64,000 bases of DNA, from positions 47,589 through 111,588 of IMG/VR virus record IMGVR_UViG_3300027973_000031. One strand, given 5' to 3'. The position numbers were made by a program, and so were the translations under genes. Under the pieces are notes generated by a model. The model worked only from the letters and a program-made list of their open reading frames with translations. It did not search any database and was not told the origin of the DNA. Positions 1 to 9,491 of this stretch are shown here, in pieces (the first letter of the stretch is position 1; each line of letters opens with the position of its first letter). Source of the DNA: a virus.

Positions 1-2
1 CC

Positions 3-1454
3 TATAGAATTCAATTAACCAAAGCCTCAGGTGCTACATCTGAATTTGCAGAGCAAATAAGAAAACAAACATATGCTTTAAATGAATACGGCGTTTCATA
101 TAAAAAGGTTGTAGAAGCAAACGTTGCAATCGCAGAAAGTTATTCTAAAGCGACATTTTCTTCTGCCAAAACCAGACAAAATTTTGAAGAAGAAAGAGAG
201 ACGTTACAAAAGTTAGTAACTGTAAATGAAAAATTTGGAGTAGGACAAAGAGAAACGATTGATTTGGCAAATAAATTAACCAATTCAGTTTTTAATAATA
301 TTGGTGGTGTAGTTAAATTTTCTGATACTTTATTGAAATTTTCTAAAGAAACAGGACAACCATTTTCAAATACACTACGCGAATTTGGAACCTACTCAGA
401 AAGATTTGTTACTGCCATAAGTTCTGACGCTGCTATAAAATCTTTTACTACATTAGAGCTTTTAGCTAGAAGAGCTGGATCTTCTGTAAGTGCTCTTGTT
501 GGTAGTATTTCAAAGTTTGATGATATCGACGAAGCTTTCTCATCGGGCGGACAAATTAACAGAGTTCTATCTTATTTCGGTGGAAGCCTTGATACATTAG
601 CAATGGCAAGTGCCAGCGAAGAAGAAAAAGCGCAGATGCTTTTACAATCAATTAGCAGTATCTCAGAGCAGTTTAATGCTCAGATGACAGATCCTAATGC
701 GAGAAGAAGCGTACTAAAAGAATTAACAAAACAAACTGGTTTAGATATAAATACCATAACTGGTCTTCTAAATAAAAACAATGATTTATCTAAAGATTTA
801 CAATCAATAATAAGAACACCAACTGTTACCGGTATTGGTCCCGAGATACCCGCAGAAGAGAAGAAGAGAATGGCTATGGCTGTCACTTCTCAAGCAGAGG
901 TAGATGAAATTAAAAAAGAAAATTTATATATTGGTCCTTTAACTTTTGCTCTAGAAAAATTTCAGGCAAATCAAAAATCTATGATAGTAGAAACAAGTAG
1001 ACTTGTGGCTGGAGAAGTAGATAAAGGCTTTTCAAAATTATTAAAAACAGGAGATGTTCCTGGCATGTTGACCAGCTTTGCTTCTGCAATTGATTTAACA
1101 ACAAAGGCATTTACCAAACAAGGTGGGTTTGAACAATTTCAAACAGCGCTTAATCGCGGTTTAGTTCCAGCAGTTGATTCGGTAGCTGCTACTTTCAAGA
1201 AAAATTTAACTACTCTAGATTCAGATAAATATCAAGAAAATTTAAATAAACATGCAGAGAAACTTCAGCAAATTGATAAAACTAGAAGAGAAGAAGATAG
1301 CAAAAGACACGCTAAAGCTGCTGAAGATGGGGTAATAAAAGGTATGGCAACTGCTAGATCAAATGAAAAACCAAAAGAAGTTTCTATCAATGTTAGACTA
1401 ATTGACAAAGAGGGTAGACAAGTTGGCGTAAGTAATTTAATCGCACAAGTGTAG
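3..1454 (+). CDS. Tail tape-measure-like structural protein (5' end outside window)
   Basis: The reading frame is open from the first bases of the window, so only the C-terminal 483 residues are present; the first internal methionine codons are not the true start. The protein is alpha-helical in composition, rich in Ser, Ala, Lys and Gln, without catalytic motifs, and ends in a short beta-like tail (EVSINVRLIDKEGRQVGV). It directly precedes baseplate-type genes, the usual position of the tape measure in contractile-tailed phages. The function is inferred from composition and position; a long fibre or other tail protein is an alternative. Confidence 0.5.
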   Translation, partial: YRIQLTKASGATSEFAEQIRKQTYALNEYGVSYKKVVEANVAIAESYSKATFSSAKTRQNFEEERETLQKLVTVNEKFGVGQRETIDLANKLTNSVFNNIGGVVKFSDTLLKFSKETGQPFSNTLREFGTYSERFVTAISSDAAIKSFTTLELLARRAGSSVSALVGSISKFDDIDEAFSSGGQINRVLSYFGGSLDTLAMASASEEEKAQMLLQSISSISEQFNAQMTDPNARRSVLKELTKQTGLDINTITGLLNKNNDLSKDLQSIIRTPTVTGIGPEIPAEEKKRMAMAVTSQAEVDEIKKENLYIGPLTFALEKFQANQKSMIVETSRLVAGEVDKGFSKLLKTGDVPGMLTSFASAIDLTTKAFTKQGGFEQFQTALNRGLVPAVDSVAATFKKNLTTLDSDKYQENLNKHAEKLQQIDKTRREEDSKRHAKAAEDGVIKGMATARSNEKPKEVSINVRLIDKEGRQVGVSNLIAQV

Positions 1455-1466
1455 TGGAGAAAAAAG

Positions 1467-2264
1467 ATGGCAAACGATATAAAAGATAAATTAGGTCTTA
1501 AACCAGCTGACATGATACAGTTAGTTAATGAAGACCCAAGATCAAAGACTTCGTTCTTCTCAGAAACTGCATTAAAAGTGCAGTATCCTATGTACAATTT
1601 GTTTATTGAATTTCCAACTATTAAAAATAAAAATTATAATAGAGTAATGTTCCCAGCATACATTAGCGAAGCAATAACTGATACATTTACGCCAACTTAT
1701 TCTGATGCTGGTAGTGTGTTTGGTAGAATGGATCCTATTCCAATCTATTCAAAAACAACAAGATCAATAAAGGTTGCATTTAACATACCAGCAAATAGTA
1801 TTAATGATGCCAGAGAAATAAGAAAAAAATTAGATATAATGGCAAAAAACATGTATCCTACTTTTGAAAAAGCTTCTGGCTCTAATTCAAGACTTATCAT
1901 AAGAAAACCACCTTTAATACGTATTAAATTTGGTAATATTATATGTAATCCACTAGATGAATATAGTGGTCTTCTTGGAATTTTAAAAGGAGGTTTATCA
2001 ATAAGCAACGACCTCGCCAGTGGAGTTTTTACAGAATGGCCAGGACAGGAAATTTATGCAAAGAAATATTCACTAAGTTTAAACATGGATGTATTACATG
2101 AGTTTACACCAGGATTTGTTTTAGTCGGAAAAGATGAAGCACCTTTTCAAGAAGGAAAAATGGTTTTTCCAGGTGTTTCTTTTAATGATAGCACGAAACC
2201 TAGCACAACTGCAAAAAATCAACAAGATAGAATCAAAGAAGCAGAAAAAAAACTATTTGGTTAA
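1467..2264 (+). CDS. Putative tail-tube initiator / baseplate protein
   Basis: 265 residues, started by ATG after GTGGAGAAAAAAG. The central part (about residues 60-215) has the pattern seen in contractile-injection-system tube N-terminal proteins: a beta segment with FGRMDPIPIY, a helix with LDIMAKNMYP, then LIRIKFGNIICNP followed by a GGLSIS strand and a hydrophobic repeat ending SLSLNMDV. The next gene is LysM-like, the same order as in tail-tube-initiator/gp53 modules. No enzyme motif is seen. The assignment comes from pattern and gene order only. Confidence 0.45.
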   Translation: MANDIKDKLGLKPADMIQLVNEDPRSKTSFFSETALKVQYPMYNLFIEFPTIKNKNYNRVMFPAYISEAITDTFTPTYSDAGSVFGRMDPIPIYSKTTRSIKVAFNIPANSINDAREIRKKLDIMAKNMYPTFEKASGSNSRLIIRKPPLIRIKFGNIICNPLDEYSGLLGILKGGLSISNDLASGVFTEWPGQEIYAKKYSLSLNMDVLHEFTPGFVLVGKDEAPFQEGKMVFPGVSFNDSTKPSTTAKNQQDRIKEAEKKLFG

Positions 2265-2278
2265 TTGGAGTTTAAAAA

Positions 2279-2623
2279 ATGTCTTTATCTAGATACAAAG
2301 AAATGCAAATAATAAGAAATGTAGATGATGATTATAAATTAATTTTTTCTTCTAGATTTCCTTATAATGGTATAGCTCAATATAACACAGAGAATTTAAG
2401 ATACCCAACATTAACAGAAAGACTAGGCATGAAAGTACAAACAGAAACCTGGGGTTTTGGGTCTAGATTATATAAATATTCTTATATTTATTATGGAGAT
2501 CCATCTTATTGGTGGGTCATAGCATGGTATAATAAGATAGGAACAGAAAACGAATTAACTTTTGGTAACGTTATTGAAATACCGCAACCACTAGATTATG
2601 TACTAACAACATACGGTTTATAA
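2279..2623 (+). CDS. LysM-like baseplate wedge protein (gp53-type)
   Basis: 114 residues. The C-terminal half carries YGDPSYWWVIAWYNKIG followed by FGNVIEIP, the hallmark of LysM-like baseplate proteins (T4 gp53 and tail protein X families), where YW.I...N and a final IP strand form the LysM fold. It joins tail tube to baseplate in those systems. It sits 14 bases after the tube-initiator-like gene and one base before the hub-like gene, so all are likely co-translated. Confidence 0.6.
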   Translation: MSLSRYKEMQIIRNVDDDYKLIFSSRFPYNGIAQYNTENLRYPTLTERLGMKVQTETWGFGSRLYKYSYIYYGDPSYWWVIAWYNKIGTENELTFGNVIEIPQPLDYVLTTYGL

Positions 2624-2624
2624 A

Positions 2625-5369
2625 ATGGCAAACACAGAAGAGTTTAATTTATTTTTTCCTTTTAACGAGCTAAACCCAGAAGGGTGGCTAAACGATTTTA
2701 TTACGCCTCAAATAATGAGAAACAAAGAAAGTGTTGCTTATTCTTTGTTGTACAACGATTTTTCAAAAATAATAGATAATTCAGCAGAACCAATAAAAAC
2801 TATTTTGGAAAAAGAAAAATTATTTGAAGCATTTTTAAATGCCAATAAAAACAAATTTAAAAATGAAGAGAAATTTGTTTTTCTTAATGGAAAGTATTCT
2901 GATATTTTAGAAAATAATATTTCTACCGGTCATCTTGCAGCGGGTAATAGAGATGATTTAAAAGATTACATTTTATTTATGAATGGTATTAAACCGTTTC
3001 AAATGGCATTTATTCAACCTTATGTAAAATTATATTATGGATGGAAAGATAATCCAAAAAATAAAAATGAACAATTCAAATTCGTAGAATTTCCGTTCTC
3101 TCAATATTTTGAATTAGATAAAATTTTATCCAATCCAAATGCCTTTATGGAAGGGAGTGGTATAAAAAATGTTACAAACGATATTCAGTTTAATTTAGGA
3201 ATTAAGAAAAATTGTAATATTTCTATAAGTTATTTTTTTAGTAATATGAATATTCTAACTAGAAAAATACCGATGAAAGAAGGAGAGCCAGAACCAAAAT
3301 ATGGCTTCTCATTTATGAAGTTGTTTTCCAATATAGGAATAAAAAAAGAAGTATTAAAATTGGAATATGGTTATTACGTTGACCCTGGGTTAGAACACCA
3401 GCATCAGATACCATTAAAAATTTGTAATTACATTAATACTAGAGAAGTTAAAAAATTTGGACTACTAAAGACCTCTCATAATTTTAAGTTTAACAAAGAG
3501 GGCGGAGTTGACATATCTGTTACTTATGTAAATTTAGCAGAAGCATTTTTAGATTCAGATAATAACATAACGATTCCAGCAGATTCTTCTTCAAATAAGC
3601 AATTAATAAACGAATTAAAAGCAAAGTCTGCCGGTGCTGTTACTCTTCTATCTGAGTATAATCAAAATAAATTAAAGTTAGAAGAAACAAAAGAAAAGAT
3701 AGAAAATCTTTTATTGTATCAAATTAAAGACGCAGAGAAAGTTAAAAAAGGTCAAGATAGTATAGAAGATCTTCAAAAGACAAAAAAGAAAAGATTAGAA
3801 AATCTTCGTAACTTAGAAACCGAAATTTCTAAAAATTTATCTTTGGTAAAGAGACAACTTGTTCCTTACTTTAAAGATGTCTTTGTTAAGACATTACAAA
3901 ATAATTTTGATTTATATTCTATTTCTTTTAATACTAAAAAAGATGATAAGTTAAAATCTTATTCTTTAAACGCATCTTTAAATCTAATAAGTCCTGACGA
4001 TGGCAGAGAAATTAAGTTTTGTGATCTAGCATCTAAAGAATATAAATTAGATGATTTTTTTAGAAAAGATACGATCCCAGAAAATGTTAAAAATAAAATG
4101 GAGGGTATCCTAAACAGATTGTTTAACACTCCGAGGGAGCATATAAACTCTGATAAAAGAAGTGGACATATAGTTTTCTTTCCACTTAGAGCGCTCATAA
4201 GAGCCGCTTATCAAATGATAAATGAAGAAGTTAATCAAGAGCAGCTTTATGTTCCAACAATCTTATTTGGAAATTTAACTGCAAGAGTTTATGATAAAAC
4301 ATATAATATTAATGCTGGCAATATTTTGATAGAATTAAACTACTTTCAAAGATGGATGCATAATAAATTTTATAATAAAGGATTTGTCGATATATCTTTT
4401 GGGCACTTTGTAAAAGAACTAATAGATGATTTAGTACCAGAAGTTTTATATAGAAATAAAACATATCCTCAGAATACAACCAGAATAACAGTACAAGATT
4501 TTAATCCTTCTTTCTATATTAAGAAGACTTGGAATAATACTAATTCAAAATGGTTCTTAGAACATACAGACCCAAACTCTGCATTTATGGCAGAGTTTGC
4601 TTCAAATATTAGAAACAACTTTTACGATGATAAAAATAGTGAACCACTAATTGTTTATTCAAAACTTAATATCTCAACTTTAAAAGAGACAACAGCAAAT
4701 AATTTTTCTGTTTCTAATACAAGAGAATTGCAATTAAATGAAGCAGAAGATGCAAAAAACGGAATACCTCATTTAATAATCGGCTCAGACGGTGGAATGT
4801 TTTTGAGCGCTGATTTCCAGCAAATTGATCTTAAAGGTCTTAGATCTGGTATTGCTTTGCAGGCTATGACAGATGAAAATAGTAGTTATTTCTTTTATCA
4901 GTACTCATTAAGTGCGGAAACTTTCGGAAGTTCTATCTTTAATCATGGTAGTATAATCTGTATTCCAACTCCTCCACTTGGACTAGCCGGATCAGAATAC
5001 GACATAGGCATAGTCGGGTATTATAAAGTAAAGGGTCTAAAAGATTCTATTGATGCAAATGGCTCATACAAAAGCGTTGTATCAGGAGATTGGTTCTGGT
5101 CGGGAGGAAGATACGGTAAAAACGGTAAACCAACTACAGAAAATGATAATAAGGGACAAAAATTATCTCAAATATTAGATTATATACCGGCAGATACTTA
5201 CGACCCAGCATCATACATAGATCTTTTAATCAAAACAGACATAAAGACTTTAACTAATTTTGGCCTTAATACTAATAAACAAAAAACAAAAGGAAATAAA
5301 AATAAACCTAAAGAGCCAAATGTAAAGAAGCCACAAGATTATAGTGAAAAAGAAAACGCTAAAAAATAA
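2625..5369 (+). CDS. Large baseplate hub-like protein
   Basis: 914 residues. The N-terminal third contains beta-rich segments with a GIKKNCNISISYFFSNMNIL stretch and a PLKICNYIN segment. Residues about 325-405 form a Lys/Glu/Leu coiled coil. The C-terminal third has GSIICIPTPPLGLAGSEYDI followed by VGYYKV, resembling the beta-barrel of hub/spike proteins that carry a tail-bound load. The last 45 residues are Lys/Asn-rich and disordered. Position directly after the LysM-like wedge gene supports a hub role; no lysozyme domain is visible. Moderately sure it is a tail protein, unsure which. Confidence 0.45.
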   Translation: MANTEEFNLFFPFNELNPEGWLNDFITPQIMRNKESVAYSLLYNDFSKIIDNSAEPIKTILEKEKLFEAFLNANKNKFKNEEKFVFLNGKYSDILENNISTGHLAAGNRDDLKDYILFMNGIKPFQMAFIQPYVKLYYGWKDNPKNKNEQFKFVEFPFSQYFELDKILSNPNAFMEGSGIKNVTNDIQFNLGIKKNCNISISYFFSNMNILTRKIPMKEGEPEPKYGFSFMKLFSNIGIKKEVLKLEYGYYVDPGLEHQHQIPLKICNYINTREVKKFGLLKTSHNFKFNKEGGVDISVTYVNLAEAFLDSDNNITIPADSSSNKQLINELKAKSAGAVTLLSEYNQNKLKLEETKEKIENLLLYQIKDAEKVKKGQDSIEDLQKTKKKRLENLRNLETEISKNLSLVKRQLVPYFKDVFVKTLQNNFDLYSISFNTKKDDKLKSYSLNASLNLISPDDGREIKFCDLASKEYKLDDFFRKDTIPENVKNKMEGILNRLFNTPREHINSDKRSGHIVFFPLRALIRAAYQMINEEVNQEQLYVPTILFGNLTARVYDKTYNINAGNILIELNYFQRWMHNKFYNKGFVDISFGHFVKELIDDLVPEVLYRNKTYPQNTTRITVQDFNPSFYIKKTWNNTNSKWFLEHTDPNSAFMAEFASNIRNNFYDDKNSEPLIVYSKLNISTLKETTANNFSVSNTRELQLNEAEDAKNGIPHLIIGSDGGMFLSADFQQIDLKGLRSGIALQAMTDENSSYFFYQYSLSAETFGSSIFNHGSIICIPTPPLGLAGSEYDIGIVGYYKVKGLKDSIDANGSYKSVVSGDWFWSGGRYGKNGKPTTENDNKGQKLSQILDYIPADTYDPASYIDLLIKTDIKTLTNFGLNTNKQKTKGNKNKPKEPNVKKPQDYSEKENAKK

Positions 5370-5384
5370 TATAAGGTATAGAAA

Positions 5385-6638
5385 ATGCCAAATAAATTTA
5401 AAAATTTGTTTAACGCTAGAAAAACATTAAATGAAAATTCCAATCCAACAGGAAAATTGGATGATTATTTATTTGAAGAATATTATGTTGATACTTGGTA
5501 CAATAAACCATTTTATGGCAAGGTGGATACCAAAGGTAATGCTGTAATACCAAGAGAACAGAAACTTAAATTTGCAACATTTGCAACAGACCCTAAACAG
5601 ATTCAAGCTTTTGACTTTGTAGCAGAACTTTTTAAAGATGTAAAGAGAGAATATGAGAGAAACTATAAACAAGGTAATCTTAGTAAAAGAAGCCAATTTT
5701 TTAAAGAAACATTATCTCCTGTTGCTGGGTTTACAACTTCAAGACCTCTTTATTTAGAGAAATTAAAAAGCATCTATTCTTTATTTTTAGATTATATTGT
5801 TAATGATGGTTATTTAAACAAAATAAATAATTACGAAATCTTCTTAGAAGAATTAAAAATTTTTCTTTTTGAAAAAGATTTTTATTTTACAAGAGCAGGA
5901 TTCATAGAATCTAGAGAATTTTCTCCTTTACAAACGGGATTAGTACTAGATGTTTATTCAGGTAATGCTTCTGACTCAATTATAAAAGAAAAATTTTATA
6001 ATGATATAAATTATTCTGCATTTTTAGAATTATGTTTAAAACATGGTTTTATTTTAAATAAAGAAATTCCTTGGAGATTAACTTGCGACATACGACAAAA
6101 GTTGGTTGCAGAAAAAATAGCAGAAGAAACAAAAACATCAAAATTAAAAATTATACCAGAAGATTTAAAAGATAATCTTCAAAAATTGTTTGATGTTTAT
6201 TATGAAAGAGTTATACCGGTAGAAGAAAAAGATTATGATTATTATAGAGAATTTATTGTTGCATTAGAAACTTTTTATAAAAGTTTTACATTTCAATTTC
6301 CTACTTTTAAGAAACTAGAATTTGATAGATGTGAAAATGCAAAAGCTGTTAATAATGAAAAATCAAAAATTACTATGTTCTCTTCAACTTCTGAAATGCA
6401 TAAGTTTTATATTAAACTATTTTTTGAGATGAGAAAAATAGAAATAAGAGATAATATAAATGATCAAAATTTAGAATACTATACTTCAATTGCTTTGTCA
6501 AGATTTGATGATCTGTACAAAGAAAACACTAAAAAGGCAGTATGTGAAGCTATTTCTATATTCAATAATAATGTTTCTACATTACCTTTCAGAGAAAGAA
6601 GTATAAAACAAGGAGGACCAATTCAAGGTCCAGCTTGA
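5385..6638 (+). CDS. Uncharacterised tail-module protein
   Basis: 417 residues, not recognised. It is rich in Phe, Tyr, Lys and Asn, mostly helical by composition, with the repeated theme YEIFLEEL / LEDYY-like acidic-aromatic helices and no signal peptide, membrane segment or known active site. It follows the hub-like gene by 15 bases and its end overlaps the promoter at 6635, which begins the replication module, so it closes the tail operon. A tail or head-completion role is an inference from position only. Confidence 0.4.
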   Translation: MPNKFKNLFNARKTLNENSNPTGKLDDYLFEEYYVDTWYNKPFYGKVDTKGNAVIPREQKLKFATFATDPKQIQAFDFVAELFKDVKREYERNYKQGNLSKRSQFFKETLSPVAGFTTSRPLYLEKLKSIYSLFLDYIVNDGYLNKINNYEIFLEELKIFLFEKDFYFTRAGFIESREFSPLQTGLVLDVYSGNASDSIIKEKFYNDINYSAFLELCLKHGFILNKEIPWRLTCDIRQKLVAEKIAEETKTSKLKIIPEDLKDNLQKLFDVYYERVIPVEEKDYDYYREFIVALETFYKSFTFQFPTFKKLEFDRCENAKAVNNEKSKITMFSSTSEMHKFYIKLFFEMRKIEIRDNINDQNLEYYTSIALSRFDDLYKENTKKAVCEAISIFNNNVSTLPFRERSIKQGGPIQGPA

Positions 6639-6663
6639 CACGAAATCTAAGATGCCATAAGAT
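6635..6663 (+). promoter_or_regulatory. Sigma70-type promoter before family A polymerase gene
   Basis: TTGACA at 6635-6640 and TAAGAT at 6658-6663, 17 bp apart. The -35 box overlaps the stop codon of the preceding gene. The expected start point lies at about 6670, right at the ATG of the polymerase gene, so the transcript could be nearly leaderless. No inverted repeat surrounds it. Confidence 0.5.
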
Positions 6664-6669
6664 GTGGTC

Positions 6670-7848
6670 ATGATTTTTGAACTAATTGATTCCAAGAAAA
6701 TTTGCGATTCCTGCTACGTTGATGGAAAGGTGGTTCCGTTTGCGTCGGTAGATAATTTGACTCATTCCTGGGATTATAGCCCACTCATGGGTGACAAGCA
6801 ATATGAACTTGCCTGTCTTTACGCTGGAACAAAGAATATTGAAGATGCCTGTTCTCACGAAATGAGAGAAAGGTATTTATTAATACGTTCAAAGCTAAGA
6901 GCGTACATGAAATCGTTTATTACAGCTCAAGTCTCTCTTGATGAGAACTGCTTTTTTGATCTTGTACCGGTTTCTTTCATTCATGAATTATTTTCAGTTC
7001 GTTCTGCAATAATGAATGAAATCTTCCAAACAAAGAAAAGACCGGAAAATTATGAATTTCTTTATAATCTTAATAAAATGCTGCACGAAATATCTCAAAA
7101 TGATGTAAAAGTTGAGATGAAGAATCTTCCTGCTATTGGAGAAATTCGCAGTGCCAGCAAGATGAAGAAAAAAGTTAAATATAATATGTTTGGAACCGTA
7201 ACTGGTCGTTTATCTGCCGACCATGACAGTTTCTCGATTCTTACGATGAATAAGAACCTTCGCTGTATTGTCGAACCGACCAATGATTTCTTGTTGGAAT
7301 TAGACTTTAACGCATTTGAACCAAGAGTCTTACTTGCTTTAAACGGAAAAAAACAACCAAATACAGATCTCCACGAATGGAATAAAGATAACATTTTTAT
7401 TGGTACAAATCGTGATGGAGCTAAGAAGAGATTCCTTGCTTGGATGTACGATGAGAAGGGGACTACTACACTACCCCCTCAGCAGGATAAGAAGGTGAAG
7501 ATCTTCTATGACAAGAATGTTGTTCGTGACAAATATTATGACGGCTGTGTTGTTAAAAATTGCTATGGAAGAGAGATAAGGGCAGATAATGAGCACGCAA
7601 TCAATTATATTCTACAAAGCACAGCTTCTGATTGTTTTTTGAGACAAGCAATTAAAGTAAATAAATTGTTAAAAGATAAAAAATCTTTTATTAAGTTTTT
7701 GGTTCACGATTCAATTGTGCTAGATATAGCAACAGAAGATAAAGATCTGGTTAAAGATATTTGTAATACATTTGCAAACACTGACTTTGGTAAATTTATG
7801 ATTACTAAAAAAGTTGGTAAGAATTATGGAGACATGAAAAAACTATGA
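6670..7848 (+). CDS. Family A DNA polymerase core
   Basis: 392 residues from ATG 6670; an in-frame GTG at 6664 is possible. Three polymerase motifs are visible: motif A as LELDFNAFEPRVL (catalytic Asp and Glu of the DxxxxE type), motif B/O-helix as NRDGAKKRFLAWMYDE, and motif C as FLVHDSIVLD (usual HDE is HDS; the catalytic Asp is kept). INYILQSTASD matches the IQGTAAD region of Pol I. No 3'-5' exonuclease or FEN domain is present, and the protein is shorter than a Klenow fragment. A separate FEN gene is at 12279 and a Pol III alpha at 29180, so its role next to Pol III (repair, primer removal or main replicase) is open. Confidence 0.8.
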   Translation: MIFELIDSKKICDSCYVDGKVVPFASVDNLTHSWDYSPLMGDKQYELACLYAGTKNIEDACSHEMRERYLLIRSKLRAYMKSFITAQVSLDENCFFDLVPVSFIHELFSVRSAIMNEIFQTKKRPENYEFLYNLNKMLHEISQNDVKVEMKNLPAIGEIRSASKMKKKVKYNMFGTVTGRLSADHDSFSILTMNKNLRCIVEPTNDFLLELDFNAFEPRVLLALNGKKQPNTDLHEWNKDNIFIGTNRDGAKKRFLAWMYDEKGTTTLPPQQDKKVKIFYDKNVVRDKYYDGCVVKNCYGREIRADNEHAINYILQSTASDCFLRQAIKVNKLLKDKKSFIKFLVHDSIVLDIATEDKDLVKDICNTFANTDFGKFMITKKVGKNYGDMKKL

Positions 7849-8669
7849 ACATTCTAGGACTTGGCAAAGGTGGCTGTGCAATAGCGGACTTGTTCTCTCA
7901 ATACCCAGAGTATAAAGTTTTTAAAGCTGATGTTGGTTTAAAAGGTAAAAACTGTTTAAGTATCCCAGCTTGTAAAACGATAGAAGAATATGAAGAAAAA
8001 CTACCAGAATTTAAGCCTTTGACAAAACTAAAAGGCGAGACCTTGTTAGTCTTATGCGGTGGAGGTAATATATCTGGTGCTTCTCTTAGAATACTTGAAC
8101 AAGTAAAACATACAAACATCACTGTTCTATATGTTCGACCAGACCCAAACTTAATTTCAACAGAGATAGCAGTAAAAGATAGAGCAATCTTTGGTATCCT
8201 TCAAGAGTTTACAAGAAGCGGACTCTTTAAAAAAATGCTTCTTATTTCAAATCCTCAAGTAGAAAATTTGCTTGGCGGTTTATCAATCATGGAATACTAT
8301 GATAGTTTAAACAAAGTGATCGTATCAACAATTCACATGGTAAACTACCTGTTGACAGCAAAAGATGTCTTTGGCAAGATGTCAGCAGAAAGAGATGTGG
8401 ACAGAATTTCTACTGTCGGCATTTTAAATGTCGAAGATGGAACAGAAAATTACCTCTATAATTTGGCATCAGCAAGACAGAAAGTTTTTCTCTATGCAGT
8501 TAAACAAGAGGACTTGACAACAAATAAAGAGTTGATTAAACTGATCCAACAGCAGACGAGAAATTCGTACTCTGGTACAGAGTTGGACATTTCGTACAAA
8601 ATCACAACGACAAACTACGAATCCAACTTTGTCTATATTATTTCAAACACCAACATTATTCAAGAATAA
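7845..8669 (+). CDS. Divergent tubulin/FtsZ-like GTPase
   Basis: 274 residues, start overlapping the polymerase stop. The order of features follows the FtsZ/TubZ/PhuZ fold: N-terminal strand and Gly loop ILGLGKGGCAIADLF; LLVLCGGGNISGAS where FtsZ has its GGGTGTG signature; VLYVRPDP after the next strand; then LLISNPQVENLLGG, SIMEYYDSLNKVI and HMVNYLL, matching the FtsZ segment IPN..LL....S..DAF...N.VL...V..I..LI; then RISTVGI. The signature loop keeps GGG but loses the TGTG part, so GTP hydrolysis may be altered. The C-terminal domain is short. Known phage homologues (PhuZ, TubZ) centre phage DNA or segregate plasmids. Fold assignment by eye; quite likely, not proven. Confidence 0.65.
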   Translation: MNILGLGKGGCAIADLFSQYPEYKVFKADVGLKGKNCLSIPACKTIEEYEEKLPEFKPLTKLKGETLLVLCGGGNISGASLRILEQVKHTNITVLYVRPDPNLISTEIAVKDRAIFGILQEFTRSGLFKKMLLISNPQVENLLGGLSIMEYYDSLNKVIVSTIHMVNYLLTAKDVFGKMSAERDVDRISTVGILNVEDGTENYLYNLASARQKVFLYAVKQEDLTTNKELIKLIQQQTRNSYSGTELDISYKITTTNYESNFVYIISNTNIIQE

Positions 8670-8680
8670 AGGAAAAAACA

Positions 8681-9430
8681 ATGGCTATTGATCTCAAAAA
8701 AATGCGTGAAAAACTAAACAACCTCAACAACAAAAGTGGCGCAAAAGGTAAGACCACACAATACTGGAAGCCTCTTGACGGCGTGGATTCAACCATCCGT
8801 ATTCTTCCAACTGATGACGGAGATCCTCTGAAAGAGTTCTATTTCCACTATCTTCGCACAGAGAAAAAGTTTCAAAGTGTTCTGTGTCCGAAGAAGAACT
8901 TTGGCGAGAACTGCCCAATGTGTGATCTGGTTTCCAAACTCTACAAAGAAGGTGATGAGGAAAGCCGTAAGCTCGCTAAGGACATGACTGCCAAGCAGCG
9001 TTTCTTCTCCCCGATCGTCGTTCGTGGCGAAGAAGATAAGGGTGCCCAAGTTTGGGGCTTCTCTAAGACCATCTACGAAGAACTTCTCAAACTAATGCTT
9101 AACCCTGAGTATGGCGACATTACCGATACTGATGAAGGTTTGGACCTAGTTGTGTCTGTGTCCAAAAAGTCTGGTAAACTCTATCCAGAAACAAGTTTAA
9201 CACCAAAACGTAAATCTTCTCCTCTCTCCATGAAGAAAGAGCTGATGACGGAACTAGTTAATCATGGTACTGATTTCGACTCGTTGTTTGAGCGAAAAAC
9301 AGCAAGTCAAGTTGCCGAGATTCTTGATGAATTCCTTAATGGACCGAGCGATGAAGGAGGTGGTTCCACCAATGCTGCGGACGATGGCGGTGAAGATTTA
9401 GATTCCGCCCTGAAAGATCTTGGCGTATAG
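8681..9430 (+). CDS. gp32-like single-stranded DNA-binding protein
   Basis: 249 residues. The N-terminal Lys-rich start (IDLKKMREKLNNLN) resembles the cooperativity region of T4 gp32. A zinc site is visible as His56, Cys69, Cys78, Cys81 (CPKKNFGENCPMC), nearly the same spacing as His64-Cys77-Cys87-Cys90 of gp32. The C terminus is acidic (GGEDLDSALKDLGV), the usual protein-docking tail. It binds ssDNA during replication and recombination and lies directly before the UvsX-like recombinase gene. Confidence 0.85.
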   Translation: MAIDLKKMREKLNNLNNKSGAKGKTTQYWKPLDGVDSTIRILPTDDGDPLKEFYFHYLRTEKKFQSVLCPKKNFGENCPMCDLVSKLYKEGDEESRKLAKDMTAKQRFFSPIVVRGEEDKGAQVWGFSKTIYEELLKLMLNPEYGDITDTDEGLDLVVSVSKKSGKLYPETSLTPKRKSSPLSMKKELMTELVNHGTDFDSLFERKTASQVAEILDEFLNGPSDEGGGSTNAADDGGEDLDSALKDLGV

Positions 9431-9433
9431 TGC

Positions 9434-9478
9434 TTGACTAATTGGGGATGGTAGGGTAAAATCTACCATCCTTTTTTA
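9434..9478 (+). promoter_or_regulatory. Hairpin-embedded promoter / intrinsic terminator before uvsX
   Basis: TTGACT at 9434-9439 and TAAAAT at 9457-9462 (17 bp). A 9-bp perfect inverted repeat, GGATGGTAG at 9446-9454 with CTACCATCC at 9463-9471, brackets the -10 exactly and is followed by TTTTTT. RNA reading through from the SSB gene would form a terminator; RNA started here (about 9469) lacks the left arm. Confidence 0.8.
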
Positions 9479-9491
9479 TTTGGAGAAATAA

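Noticed and set aside
264-1454. A 396-residue protein starting at 264
   Set aside because: The frame is open back to base 3 with the same composition and the codon at 264 is TTG without RBS; it is the inside of a longer gene.
8510-8520. TTGACA inside the tubulin-like gene as promoter
   Set aside because: No -10 box at proper spacing; lies within a gene and has no dyad.
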